Counted from the first letter of the stretch, positions 34,160-42,994 are shown. The stretch is DNA of 64,000 nt from JACADW01 sp963747985 (GCA_963747985.1 CAVVHG010000005.1:186001-250000); one strand, 5' to 3'. Numbers and translations: made by a program. Notes: generated from the letters alone by a model not told the origin.

Positions 34160-35017
34160 TCACTTCGCGACGAATGCGGCCGCCTCCGCCTGTTGATTGT
34201 GGGACACCTTTTCGGCCTGGAGATTCCATTCCGTCAGATAACTGCCGTTCTGTCCCTCCATCGTCATGGTCAGCTTGTAGAAATGCGGCAAGGTCAACGA
34301 GTCGACCGTGCCAAAATTGCCGAACTGCTCGTCGAGCGTGTAGACGGTTTCCCTCTGGCCTGCCGAATCTATGGGATTTGAAGCCATCGCGGGCGGCACC
34401 ACCAGCCGATAGCGGGTCGCCATGTGCCGGAACGTGCCCGGATCAAAGTAGAGGGAAATCTGAAGGTCCCCGCCGCCCTTCTTGGCCCTGTACTTCACCT
34501 CATGGAGGCTCTGGCCCTCGAACTTCTTCAGCCCGGCATAGCTCAGCTTCGGTTGCCTCGAGGCCAGGTCAAGCAAGGGCCACGCGGTAGTCATGGCGCC
34601 TCCGAGCAACCCCTCTTTCAGAAGGACATCATGCTGATAGACAAAATCGCCCAGATTCGATCGCCTCCCCGGTTTAATCAGGTTTACGGTGGGATTCTCT
34701 CCATCGAACGCCATTATGTCCCCGGGGTAGGTCACAACACCGAACTCCATCCCAATGAGATACTTATGGCCATCCGAAACAACGCGCCCTTTCCCGTTGA
34801 GCAATCCCGTCCCCCCGATGCGGAATATCACTTGCGCCTTTCCTTCCATCGAGCGGCTACGCGTCGCAGCGAGGGCTTCGGGAGTCCCGATGGAGGCAAG
34901 GTGCTTTGCGATCAACAACTCCACTTTCAACTTCTCCTCCTTCGCGTTCAGACGCGGGGTGGAGGAGTCCAGGACCGTCACAACCAGAAACAGCACGTAC
35001 ATGGATTGTCGAATCAT
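34160..35017 (-). CDS. Exported protein of unknown function, possibly LolA-fold
   Basis: This 285-aa protein starts at the ATG at 35017, which has AAGGAGA upstream. A signal peptide (MYVLFLVVTVLDSS) is followed by a beta-rich domain with long amphipathic strands (GKAQVIFRIGGTGLLNGKGRVV, QISLYFDPGTFRHMATRYRLVV). This pattern recalls LolA/LppX-type outer membrane lipoprotein-sorting folds, common in Acidobacteriota. I cannot name it with certainty. It diverges from the GGDEF gene at 35224. Confidence 0.72.
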   Translation of the reverse strand: MIRQSMYVLFLVVTVLDSSTPRLNAKEEKLKVELLIAKHLASIGTPEALAATRSRSMEGKAQVIFRIGGTGLLNGKGRVVSDGHKYLIGMEFGVVTYPGDIMAFDGENPTVNLIKPGRRSNLGDFVYQHDVLLKEGLLGGAMTTAWPLLDLASRQPKLSYAGLKKFEGQSLHEVKYRAKKGGGDLQISLYFDPGTFRHMATRYRLVVPPAMASNPIDSAGQRETVYTLDEQFGNFGTVDSLTLPHFYKLTMTMEGQNGSYLTEWNLQAEKVSHNQQAEAAAFVAK

Positions 35018-35223
35018 CGGCGATGTCTCCTTGCCGGAACTCAATAGCGCAGAAGGGCTGCAACGGCAAGCGGATTCGCAGCTCGTGAAAGAAATAGTCG
35101 CGGATACAGCAGAAATGTGTGTAGCAACGCCGAGAAAGGCCGAATAGACCGTACGGGGGAATCGTAGTAAAATCGAGTCCTGCAGTCTTCTTTTCTCCTG
35201 CTGCGGTGACAGAGCGACCGGCA

Positions 35224-37164
35224 ATGACGAGGAGCCCGTTTTCAGAAGAGGTGGAAATGCTTCGTCGGCAGCTCATTGAGCTGCAGACGCTGGTGCTGGA
35301 ACCTCCCCCGCCGGATGCCCCCCTCACTGCAGACCGCGCCGGGCGGCATCCTGCGCCCGAGCCTGACCAGGCGCCCCCTTTGTCCGCGGGGGAGAAGCTG
35401 GCGCGACAGTTGATGGCTGCCAGCCTCGATGGAATTGCGATCCTGGCTCCCGACCTGACGGTTACCGGCTGGAATCCATCCATGGAGCGGATCTTCGGGA
35501 TATCGGAAGATGGGGCGCTGGGAAAGCCTGTGCTGGAGGTGCTTCCTTTCCTGACCGAGTCCGGGCACGAGATGAATCCGGTCTTCGTGTTCGAGGGACG
35601 GACCCTGACTTTGAAAGAGAGGCGGTTCGCGCTGGAGGGTACAGGCAAGAAGGGTTACTTCGAGGGCCATTACAGCCCGATCCGCAGTGACGAGGGCAAG
35701 GTGGTCGCCTGCCTCGCGATCTTCCGTGAAACCACAGAGCGCAGGCGCTGCGAGGAAGCCCGCAGGGCAACCGAAGAGAAGTACCGCGAATTGTTCGAGA
35801 ATCCCACCGACATGGTCTTCACACATGACCTGGAGGGACGCTTGACCTCCGTCAACAAGGCGGCCGAGCGCATCACGGGCTATTCCGTCGATGAAGCCCT
35901 CCGCATGAAATTCACCGACCTCGTCGCTCCCGACTTCCTCCCCTCCGCCCGCGACATCGTCCGCCGCCAGATCGCCGGCGATTCCCCTGCCACCTTCGAA
36001 CTCGATATCGTCGCCAAGTCCGGCAACCGCGTCGCCCTCGAAATCTCCACCCGCCCCATCTTCCGCAACGGCCTCCCCTTCGCCATCCAGGGCCTCGCAC
36101 GCGATATCACCGAACGCAAGAAAACCGAAGAAGCCCTCCACCTCGCCAACCAGAAACTCGAAGCCTGGGTCAACGAACTCGAACAACGTACCCACGAAAT
36201 GACCCTCCTCTCCGAAATGGGAGACATGCTCCGCGCCTGCCTCAACACCGACGAGGCCTACAACGTCATCGTCCGCGTCGCCCAGCAGATCTTCCCCGTC
36301 CAGGTCGGCGCCCTCTACGTCATCACCCCCTCCCGAAACCTCGTCGAAGCCGCCGCCATCTGGGGCAACCCCTCTCTCGTCGAGCGCATCTTCTCCCCCG
36401 AAGAATGCTGGGGCCTCCGCCGCGGCCGCGTCCACTGGGTCGAAGACGCCAACTCCGGCCTCCTCTGCAAGCACCTCCACCAACCCCCTCCCCAAAGCTA
36501 CCTCTGCGTCCCCATGATGGCCCAGTCCGAAGCTCTCGGCGTCCTCCACCTCACCCAGCCCGAGGGCGCTCCCATCACCGAAGCCAAACAGCGCCTCGCC
36601 ATCACCATGGCCGAGCACATCGCCATGGCCCTCTCCAACCTCAGACTCCACGAAACCCTCCGCAGCCAGTCCATCCGCGACTCCCTTACCGGCCTCTTCA
36701 ACCGCCGCTTCATGGAAGAGTCCCTCGAACTCGAACTGCGGCGCGCTGCACGCAACCAGAAACCGCTTGGCGTGATCATGGTGGATGTCGACCGCTTCAG
36801 CCAGATCAACGACGGCATGGGGCGCGATGCGGGCGACGCTGTCCTGCGCGAGGTAGGCGGATTGCTTCAGAGCACCATCCGCAAAGAGGACATTGCCTGC
36901 AGGATCAGCGGCCAGAAGTTTGCCGTCATTCTCCCGAACGGTACGGTGGAAATTACTTCGCAGCGGGCAGATAACCTGCGGCAGATGATCAGGAGTTTCG
37001 AGGTAAAGCATCGACGCCAGGCGATCGGCAGTGTGACCGTCTCCGCGGGGGTGGCCGTTTACCCGGACCACGGCAGAATAGGCGAGGCACTTCTCCGCGC
37101 CGCCGACGGCGCTTTGAACCGAGCCATGCAGGACGGCGGCGACCGCGTCACCATCGCTACCTGA
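35224..37164 (+). CDS. PAS-PAS-GAF protein with degenerate GGDEF domain
   Basis: Soluble sensor protein of about 646 aa. Domains in order: a short coiled coil, PAS at about 60-165, PAS at about 190-310 (FTHDLEGRLTSVNKAAERITGYS), a coiled-coil linker, GAF at about 330-480, and a GGDEF-type domain at about 490-646. The active-site loop reads RISGQKFAVILP where GG[DE]EF is expected, and the first motif is DVDRFSQIND with Lys lost. So it is unlikely to make c-di-GMP, but the inhibitory-site RxxD (RKED) remains. The middle of the gene (35848-36746) is almost identical to the next gene and has a different codon style. The start is uncertain: GTG 35206, ATG 35224 or ATG 35257 are all possible. Confidence 0.88.
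   Translation: MTRSPFSEEVEMLRRQLIELQTLVLEPPPPDAPLTADRAGRHPAPEPDQAPPLSAGEKLARQLMAASLDGIAILAPDLTVTGWNPSMERIFGISEDGALGKPVLEVLPFLTESGHEMNPVFVFEGRTLTLKERRFALEGTGKKGYFEGHYSPIRSDEGKVVACLAIFRETTERRRCEEARRATEEKYRELFENPTDMVFTHDLEGRLTSVNKAAERITGYSVDEALRMKFTDLVAPDFLPSARDIVRRQIAGDSPATFELDIVAKSGNRVALEISTRPIFRNGLPFAIQGLARDITERKKTEEALHLANQKLEAWVNELEQRTHEMTLLSEMGDMLRACLNTDEAYNVIVRVAQQIFPVQVGALYVITPSRNLVEAAAIWGNPSLVERIFSPEECWGLRRGRVHWVEDANSGLLCKHLHQPPPQSYLCVPMMAQSEALGVLHLTQPEGAPITEAKQRLAITMAEHIAMALSNLRLHETLRSQSIRDSLTGLFNRRFMEESLELELRRAARNQKPLGVIMVDVDRFSQINDGMGRDAGDAVLREVGGLLQSTIRKEDIACRISGQKFAVILPNGTVEITSQRADNLRQMIRSFEVKHRRQAIGSVTVSAGVAVYPDHGRIGEALLRAADGALNRAMQDGGDRVTIAT
35848..36746 (+). repeat. Near-identical PAS-GAF module, copy 1
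   Basis: This 899-bp block matches 38272-39170 with only three differences that I found (near 35892, 36277 and 36685; two change the protein). It covers part of the second PAS, the linker, the GAF and the first 30 residues of the GGDEF domain. Identity stops abruptly at both ends inside domains. Inside the block nearly every leucine is CTC and most third positions are C; outside, CTG and mixed third positions are common. Confidence 0.92.
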
Positions 37165-37323
37165 GCTGCCGGGCTACCGTAGATTATTGACTTATCGCGG
37201 TTAACCTCCTTATACTGGGCCGATCGCACAGGCGGTCAAGCATCGAGCAGCATCTTCCGTTTCCAAGATGAAGCAGTTGTTATCCGGGCTCACCCCTCAC
37301 ACATCGCGAGCCGCGGAGGATGG

Positions 37324-39588
37324 GTGAGCTTCAGGTCGCTTCCGCAAAACAGGAACGCTGAAAAGACGCCCTTGCCGGGGAGTCGTATCGGCAGGGAACT
37401 GGATGTTTTGCGGGAGAAGATCGCCGACCTCAGACTGCTCGAGGGTGAGCTGACACAAGCCCAGGAAGCCCTAAGCGCGCTCTCCAGCGCGCCGGCGGCG
37501 ATCCGTCCGGCGGCCGGGATTCGCCGCGAAATCGAGAGCCGTCTCGGCTTCCTGCCCGCTTTCTTCACGCCTGCCCTGGACATGCCGGAGATGCTCGAAA
37601 GCCTCTGGCAGCAGGCCCGCATCGGGTATTACGAGAATCCGCTTCCCGCGCTTTTCAAGGAGAGACTCTGCGCTCAACTGGCGCGTTACTCCCGGTCGGC
37701 CTACTCAATGGTCGCGAGAAGCTGCACGCTCTGCAAGCTGGGGATACCGGCCGGCGACCTGTACGATTTTCTCACCGAGGCGCACCCCGCGGGCGAGCAG
37801 GACCTCGCATACGACTACAGCCTCATCGCGGCAAACCCCTCTCCCGTGGAGGAGTGGCCTGCTTCGGACTCACCGCTCGAGCGAAGCCTCCTGCGATGCT
37901 CCATATTCATGTTCCGGAACACGGGCAGCTGCGAGCACTGCAGGAGGGGAGTCTGCGAGCTCCTGGGACGCGCCCGGTTCGGCCAGCTCCTGGCGCTGCT
38001 TTCCTTCGTGCATGTCTCTCACCTCTGGCTGGAAGCATTCCCTGAGATCTCGTACGAAGATGATCCCGTCGTCCGCGAGATTCTCTTCTCGCTGCTCCGC
38101 ACCGAGCCGCGCCTGGCGGCATTGTTTCACAACTACTACGCGCAGTTGGGCCAGGACCGCCAGAAGCTCGATGCCGAGAGCGCGCTGAAGGCCAGCGAAG
38201 CGCTGTATCGCGAGCTGTTCGAGAACGCGATCGACATGCTCTTCACGCTCGGCCCCGAGGGAGAAATCACTTCCGTCAACAAGGCGGCCGAGCGCATCAC
38301 GGGCTATTCCGTCGACGAAGCCCTCCGCATGAAATTCACCGACCTCGTCGCTCCCGACTTCCTCCCCTCCGCCCGCGACATCGTCCGCCGCCAGATCGCC
38401 GGCGATTCCCCTGCCACCTTCGAACTCGATATCGTCGCCAAGTCCGGCAACCGCGTCGCCCTCGAAATCTCCACCCGCCCCATCTTCCGCAACGGCCTCC
38501 CCTTCGCCATCCAGGGCCTCGCACGCGATATCACCGAACGCAAGAAAACCGAAGAAGCCCTCCACCTCGCCAACCAGAAACTCGAAGCCTGGGTCAACGA
38601 ACTCGAACAACGTACCCACGAAATGACCCTCCTCTCCGAAATGGGAGACATGCTCCGCGCCTGCCTCAACACCGACGAGGCCTACAACGTCATCGTCCGC
38701 ATCGCCCAGCAGATCTTCCCCGTCCAGGTCGGCGCCCTCTACGTCATCACCCCCTCCCGAAACCTCGTCGAAGCCGCCGCCATCTGGGGCAACCCCTCTC
38801 TCGTCGAGCGCATCTTCTCCCCCGAAGAATGCTGGGGCCTCCGCCGCGGCCGCGTCCACTGGGTCGAAGACGCCAACTCCGGCCTCCTCTGCAAGCACCT
38901 CCACCAACCCCCTCCCCAAAGCTACCTCTGCGTCCCCATGATGGCCCAGTCCGAAGCTCTCGGCGTCCTCCACCTCACCCAGCCCGAGGGCGCTCCCATC
39001 ACCGAAGCCAAACAGCGCCTCGCCATCACCATGGCCGAGCACATCGCCATGGCCCTCTCCAACCTCAGACTCCACGAAACCCTCCGCAGCCAGTCCATCC
39101 GCGACCCCCTTACCGGCCTCTTCAACCGCCGCTTCATGGAAGAGTCCCTCGAACTCGAACTGCGGCGCGCCACGAGGAATCAGAGGCCGCTCGGAGTGAT
39201 CATGCTCGACCTCGACCACTTCAAGCACTTCAACGACACGTTCGGTCATGAGGCTGGGGATACACTGCTGCGCGAGCTCGGCACTTTTCTGCAAAGCAAC
39301 ATCAGGGCAGAGGACATCGCGTGCCGCTACGGGGGAGAGGAGTTTACACTGATCCTCCCTGAAGGCAATGCCGAGGTAACGCTCCAACGGGCGAACTTCC
39401 TGAGAGAGGCGATCAAGCGCATGGACGTCAAGCACAGGAACCAGCCGCTCGGCCGGATAACCGCATCCATGGGGGTAGCTGTATTCCCGGAGCACGGCCG
39501 CACGCGGGATGCGTTGCTGGCGGCCTCGGACGAAGCTCTCTATCGCAGCAAAGAAGAGGGGCGGGATCGGGTAACGGTGGCCAGGTAA
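37324..39588 (+). CDS. Diguanylate cyclase with N-terminal Cys-rich domain, PAS, GAF and intact GGDEF
   Basis: This 754-aa protein has an N-terminal domain of about 290 residues that resembles the AhpD-like regulatory domain found before some sensor kinases (LGFLPAFFTPALDMPEMLE, NPLPALFKERLCAQLARY). It carries C134-x2-C137, C192, C203-x2-C206 and C211. PAS, linker and GAF are the same module as in the gene before it. The GGDEF domain at about 590-754 is intact: DLDHFKHFNDTFGHEAGD, active site GGEEF, and I-site RAED five residues upstream (product inhibition). It should make c-di-GMP. The start is GTG at 37324 after GGAGGA; the AhpD-like assignment is tentative. Confidence 0.93.
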   Translation: MSFRSLPQNRNAEKTPLPGSRIGRELDVLREKIADLRLLEGELTQAQEALSALSSAPAAIRPAAGIRREIESRLGFLPAFFTPALDMPEMLESLWQQARIGYYENPLPALFKERLCAQLARYSRSAYSMVARSCTLCKLGIPAGDLYDFLTEAHPAGEQDLAYDYSLIAANPSPVEEWPASDSPLERSLLRCSIFMFRNTGSCEHCRRGVCELLGRARFGQLLALLSFVHVSHLWLEAFPEISYEDDPVVREILFSLLRTEPRLAALFHNYYAQLGQDRQKLDAESALKASEALYRELFENAIDMLFTLGPEGEITSVNKAAERITGYSVDEALRMKFTDLVAPDFLPSARDIVRRQIAGDSPATFELDIVAKSGNRVALEISTRPIFRNGLPFAIQGLARDITERKKTEEALHLANQKLEAWVNELEQRTHEMTLLSEMGDMLRACLNTDEAYNVIVRIAQQIFPVQVGALYVITPSRNLVEAAAIWGNPSLVERIFSPEECWGLRRGRVHWVEDANSGLLCKHLHQPPPQSYLCVPMMAQSEALGVLHLTQPEGAPITEAKQRLAITMAEHIAMALSNLRLHETLRSQSIRDPLTGLFNRRFMEESLELELRRATRNQRPLGVIMLDLDHFKHFNDTFGHEAGDTLLRELGTFLQSNIRAEDIACRYGGEEFTLILPEGNAEVTLQRANFLREAIKRMDVKHRNQPLGRITASMGVAVFPEHGRTRDALLAASDEALYRSKEEGRDRVTVAR
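38272..39170 (+). repeat. Near-identical PAS-GAF module, copy 2
   Basis: Second copy of the 899-bp block at 35848-36746, offset by 2424 bp. Flanking PAS start and GGDEF end are only moderately similar between the genes, so the block was copied or converted after the genes had diverged. Confidence 0.92.
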
Positions 39589-39661
39589 TCGGCCAGGCCG
39601 ATAAGCCCCGCTGTCGACCAGCCCCTGCAGCGGGGCGAATCGATGCTCTGCCCGGAGCGGG

Positions 39662-39767
39662 TATCAGGATCGCTATCGACTGGGAGCCGGCTTCAGCTCA
39701 AGAGCCTTTCGCCGGGTGATTTCGAGTTCCGATTCCGATCGCGACCCCAATCCCGATCCCGACATCG
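39662..39767. repeat. CCGATN-type interspersed inverted repeat, copy C
   Basis: The right arm at 39724-39767 (TTCCGATTCCGATCGCGA, CCCCAATCCCGATCCCGACA) is nearly the same as that of copy A. The left arm (TATCAGGATCGCTATCGAC at 39662-39680) is degenerate. It lies in the convergent gap between the diguanylate cyclase and the TPR gene (39589-39882), which otherwise holds nothing I can identify. Confidence 0.65.
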
Positions 39768-39882
39768 AGAGCCGTTCGCACGTGGGCGCGGTGATCCGCA
39801 TAGCCCGCAGCTCGCCGGAAAGGCAAAGCCGTCCAGGGGCGCAGCCAAAGCCCGCGGCCTTACGATGGAATGAATTCTCGGG

Positions 39883-40842
39883 TCACTTCGGAAACAGCGC
39901 GGAAAGCTTCTGAAGGAACGCCTCACGGTAGTCATAGGGGACTTTCAGATAGCGGACCCCGGTCTTCGCGCTCAAGCCGGCCTTCCCGGAATGCGGATCA
40001 TACTCATACGGGACGCCTGAGGGATCGACCGGCACGGCCCTCAGATAACCTGCGCGCACAAGTTCATCAAGCCTGGCCGGATACCCCCCGCGCCTTTCGG
40101 CGTATCTGCCGGCGAGGAACTCGATCGTCCAGAGCATCTCGTCGACCTGCATGCTGAGAAGGTGGTTTTTCGCGTTTTCCTTCACCTCGCGGCTCGAGGA
40201 GTTCTGGTATTGGCGCTCCCACAAAGCCCTTGCCGTCTCGACCGCCCCTCCCCGTGAAAGAGCCATCGCAGCAAGCCCCTCCATCCACGGCGGCGCGCTG
40301 CTCATGCGGCTTGCCTCGAGCCACACCTGCCCCGCTCTCCTGAAATCCTTGAGAGCCCAGAAGTAGACAAATCCTTTGTCGAAGCGGAAGCGCCAATCAT
40401 CGGGGTAGAAGGCGATGCCTTTGTCCAGGAGCTTGAGGGACGCTTCGGGCTGGCCGGCACCAACCGGTTCCGGCTCGGCAAGAAAGGAAGACCCGGCGCG
40501 GTAAACGTCAATCATCTGTGGATCGAGGGTGGTCGTGATGTCGAGGAGCGCGGCCAGGTTCTTGTAGCGGACCTGCCGCCGCGCGGCTTCTTCGCGCCGA
40601 CCGTAATACTGCACCGCCCGGATCCAGTAAAGATCGGCGAGAAGGCTCTGGTACCCGAGCGAGAGGGACTTCACGGCCGCAGGCGAGGCGAAGTACAGCA
40701 GGTCGGGATCGACAGAAGGGTCGCGCGAGAGACACGCATCTACACGGTCCTGCACCGGCTTGATCACCGCCGAGCAGAGCAGGAGGGCGGCGGCGAAAAT
40801 CCGCACCCGGTTACGGGATGCTGTCGCGGCGAACCCGGTCAT
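39883..40842 (-). CDS. TPR-like membrane-anchored protein of an ABC transporter operon
   Basis: This 319-aa protein has an N-terminal hydrophobic segment (RIFAAALLLCSAVI) and helical TPR-like repeats (YQSLLADLYWIRAVQYYG, LLDKGIAFYPDDWRFRFDKGFVYFW, MEGLAAMALSRGGAVETARALWE). The C-terminal part (YPARLDELVRAGYLRAVPVDPSG, VPYEYDPHSGK) looks like a pilin-type/GspG-like beta segment. The ATG at 40842 overlaps the permease stop as ATGA (40839-40842). It probably works with the ABC-2 exporter upstream; its exact function is unknown. Confidence 0.82.
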   Translation of the reverse strand: MTGFAATASRNRVRIFAAALLLCSAVIKPVQDRVDACLSRDPSVDPDLLYFASPAAVKSLSLGYQSLLADLYWIRAVQYYGRREEAARRQVRYKNLAALLDITTTLDPQMIDVYRAGSSFLAEPEPVGAGQPEASLKLLDKGIAFYPDDWRFRFDKGFVYFWALKDFRRAGQVWLEASRMSSAPPWMEGLAAMALSRGGAVETARALWERQYQNSSSREVKENAKNHLLSMQVDEMLWTIEFLAGRYAERRGGYPARLDELVRAGYLRAVPVDPSGVPYEYDPHSGKAGLSAKTGVRYLKVPYDYREAFLQKLSALFPK

Positions 40843-41630
40843 TTGAAATCCCGGCGTGAGAATACCAGAATGGCGACGGCCACCAGGACTCCGCAGTAAA
40901 GCAGGCCGTATACCGTAACCCACAGGACCGCGTCTGCGCCCACCGCCTGGGAATGCGCCGCGCTCTGGATGATGTTTCGGCTGTCCAGCGCCGTGAAGTT
41001 CGAGAAGTTGGGCAGCGCGTAATATAACGACTTCGCGATCCAACCCACCGTTGCGGACCGGGTCAGGGTGGCGAACTGCAGAAGATCCGCGTTGAAGTGG
41101 CCGATGATCCAGAGAAACAACGTGAAGAGCGCCGACAGCGCCGGAGTCGAGAATGTCGAGAAGACAAGCGCGAGTGCCGTAGTCAATGCCAGGGAGAGAT
41201 AGATGAGGTAGACGGCGGGCAGCAGGCGCAATAACGTTACGGGCTCGGTACCGCCCTGGTACAACAGGGTCAGTGCAACACCGACGGTCATGATCACAAC
41301 GTTCACGAGCAGGGTAAACAGCAGCCCCAGATACTTGCCGACGATGAACTCCCACCGATGGACCGGCTTGGCGAGAAGCGCATACACCGTCCTCTTCTCC
41401 ATCTCCTTGTAGACCAGGCTGATCCCCAGGAAGATCGCAATAAGCGTCCCGAAAACCGATACCGATGTGAGGCCCAGGTCGATGATCATCTTGGACTCGA
41501 GCCCGAGCGTTAACTGCCCCAGGGCGACCGAGCTGAGAATCATGATCAGCGCGAACAGGATCAGGTTGTACAGTATTTTGTCGCGGATGTTCTCGCGGAA
41601 GGTGTTGCCTGCAATCGCCAGGATTCTCAT
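40839..41630 (-). CDS. ABC-2 type transporter permease
   Basis: This 263-aa protein has six predicted membrane segments, beginning MRILAIAGNTFRENIRDKILYNL, typical of NosY/ABC-2 permeases of the ABC-2 membrane family. It is coupled to the TPR gene by ATGA and follows its ATPase by 7 bp. An alternative start at 41657 would overlap the ATPase gene by 20 bp. The substrate is unknown. Confidence 0.88.
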   Translation of the reverse strand: MRILAIAGNTFRENIRDKILYNLILFALIMILSSVALGQLTLGLESKMIIDLGLTSVSVFGTLIAIFLGISLVYKEMEKRTVYALLAKPVHRWEFIVGKYLGLLFTLLVNVVIMTVGVALTLLYQGGTEPVTLLRLLPAVYLIYLSLALTTALALVFSTFSTPALSALFTLFLWIIGHFNADLLQFATLTRSATVGWIAKSLYYALPNFSNFTALDSRNIIQSAAHSQAVGADAVLWVTVYGLLYCGVLVAVAILVFSRRDFK

Positions 41631-41637
41631 CGGTTCG

Positions 41638-42585
41638 TCACTGCCTCGGTGCCCCATCCTGCCCGGAACCCACTTCGTGCAGGAAAAAATCCTCCAAAGA
41701 CGGGCGAACGGGATTGACGGAGATCAGCTCCGCGTCGTTCGCGAGCGCATGAGCGAGGATCTGCTGAACCTGCTTCGAGGACGATGCTCGCAGGTGCAGC
41801 CTGTCCCCGATCGTCGTGAGCGTTTCGCACATGCTCTTCAACCGGTCCGCATCCCCCGGCCTCACGCGGGCCATGATGATCTCGTGCGCCTCTATTCTCA
41901 TCGTGAGGATTTCTTCCAGTGCGCCGACAGCCTGGAGCCTTCCCCTGCGCAGGATGGCCACGCGATCACAGAGCGCTTCGACGTCAGGGAGGATGTGGGA
42001 ACTGAAGAACACCGTCACCCCCTGATCTTTCATGGACGCTATTACATCCCTCACCTCCCTGCGCCCCAGCGGATCGAGCCCCGACATCGGTTCGTCGAGG
42101 AACACCACTTCAGGATCGTTGATGATCGCCTGTGCGACGCCGATGCGCTGGATCATGCCCTTCGAAAACTTGCGCAGTTGCAGCCTCCCGGCTTCGGCAA
42201 GACCGACCCTCTCCAGCAGGGAACGGACCTTTCGCCCCAACGCCGGCTGACGGATTCCGAACAGCCGTCCCACATAAGTCAGCAGTTCCTCGGGGGTGAG
42301 GTAGTCGTAGAAATAGGGATTCTCCGGAAGGAAGCCAATCCTCCTGCGCATGGAAACCGAGTCAACAGGCTCACCAATTATGTGCGCCGATCCCGAGGTA
42401 GCCTTGAGCAGGCCCATGAGCAGTTTCAGTGTCGTGGTCTTGCCAGCCCCGTTAGGGCCAAGAAAACCAAAGACGTCTCCCTTGTGAACATCCAGGCTGA
42501 GATTGTCCAGGGCGCGAACCGGCCTGTTCTTCCAAAAGCCGACCCTGAAGTCTTTCGTCAGGTTCCTGATTTCGATTATCGCCAT
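41638..42585 (-). CDS. ABC transporter ATP-binding protein (ABC-2 exporter)
   Basis: This 315-aa ATPase has Walker A GPNGAGKTTTLKLLMGL, signature FSKGMIQRIGVAQAI, Walker B EVVFLDEPMSGLDPLGR and switch His SSHILPDVEALCD. A C-terminal extension of about 90 residues follows the NBD, as in NosF/CcmA-like exporter ATPases. The ATG at 42585 gives MAIIEIRNLTKDF; the frame upstream runs into palindromic sequence and is not coding. Confidence 0.95.
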   Translation of the reverse strand: MAIIEIRNLTKDFRVGFWKNRPVRALDNLSLDVHKGDVFGFLGPNGAGKTTTLKLLMGLLKATSGSAHIIGEPVDSVSMRRRIGFLPENPYFYDYLTPEELLTYVGRLFGIRQPALGRKVRSLLERVGLAEAGRLQLRKFSKGMIQRIGVAQAIINDPEVVFLDEPMSGLDPLGRREVRDVIASMKDQGVTVFFSSHILPDVEALCDRVAILRRGRLQAVGALEEILTMRIEAHEIIMARVRPGDADRLKSMCETLTTIGDRLHLRASSSKQVQQILAHALANDAELISVNPVRPSLEDFFLHEVGSGQDGAPRQ

Positions 42586-42640
42586 GCTATCTCGTAAGCG
42601 GCGCAGCATAAAGCCTGCTTGTTCGGCAGACACTCTGTTC

Positions 42641-42924
42641 AACCCTTTCAGGGTTGGTGTTTCGCGTCGACCGTTTATCCCGGGGTTCGCACCCCGGGCT
42701 GTTCTGTTCCACCCCTCACGGGGTGGCTCCGCGAGTGTTACACATGTTGGCCGAACAAGCCCATCGTGCCCAGCCAATCACCGCGGCAAGGGCGCGAGTA
42801 ACATCACCGGGAATCCGAACTCGCAATGGGCCGTGACGACCCTGAAAGGGTCGCATAGCAAAGCCCGGGGTGCAAACCCCGGGAATGACCCAGTCTGCTT
42901 CGGAATCCGACCCTGAAGGGGTCG
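42641..42924. repeat. Cluster of six small palindromes arranged as two opposed halves
   Basis: Palindromes lie at 42641-42655 (AACCCTTTCAGGGTT), 42679-42698 (CCCGGGGT-TCGC-ACCCCGGG), 42709-42726 (CCACCCC-TCAC-GGGGTGG), 42838-42852 (GACCCTGAAAGGGTC), 42864-42883 (CCCGGGGT-GCAA-ACCCCGGG) and 42908-42924. The first half is roughly the reverse of the second. They fill most of the 409-bp gap (42586-42994) between the ATPase and hyuA starts; I see no gene there. Confidence 0.75.
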
Positions 42925-42994
42925 AACATCAGTTTCATCACGGGGGAAAGCCATCGCGCGATCGAGTGCCTTTCCCTGCATTCCGCTTGGTGAT

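Noticed and set aside
35242..37071. Long antisense open frame (609 codons) across the first GGDEF gene, and a similar one at 37870-39495
   Set aside because: They are produced by the C-ending codon bias of the sense genes, which leaves no stops in that antisense frame; translations are low-complexity Gly/Glu/Asp/Ala-rich and lack ribosome sites.
42502..42916. Open frames across the palindrome cluster
   Set aside because: Their translations only reflect the repeats (GVRTPGCS-like strings), common for this repeat type in non-coding DNA.
42641..42924. CRISPR array
   Set aside because: The repeats are palindromes of different sequence with irregular spacing, no cas genes are near, and no direct repeat of constant length exists.
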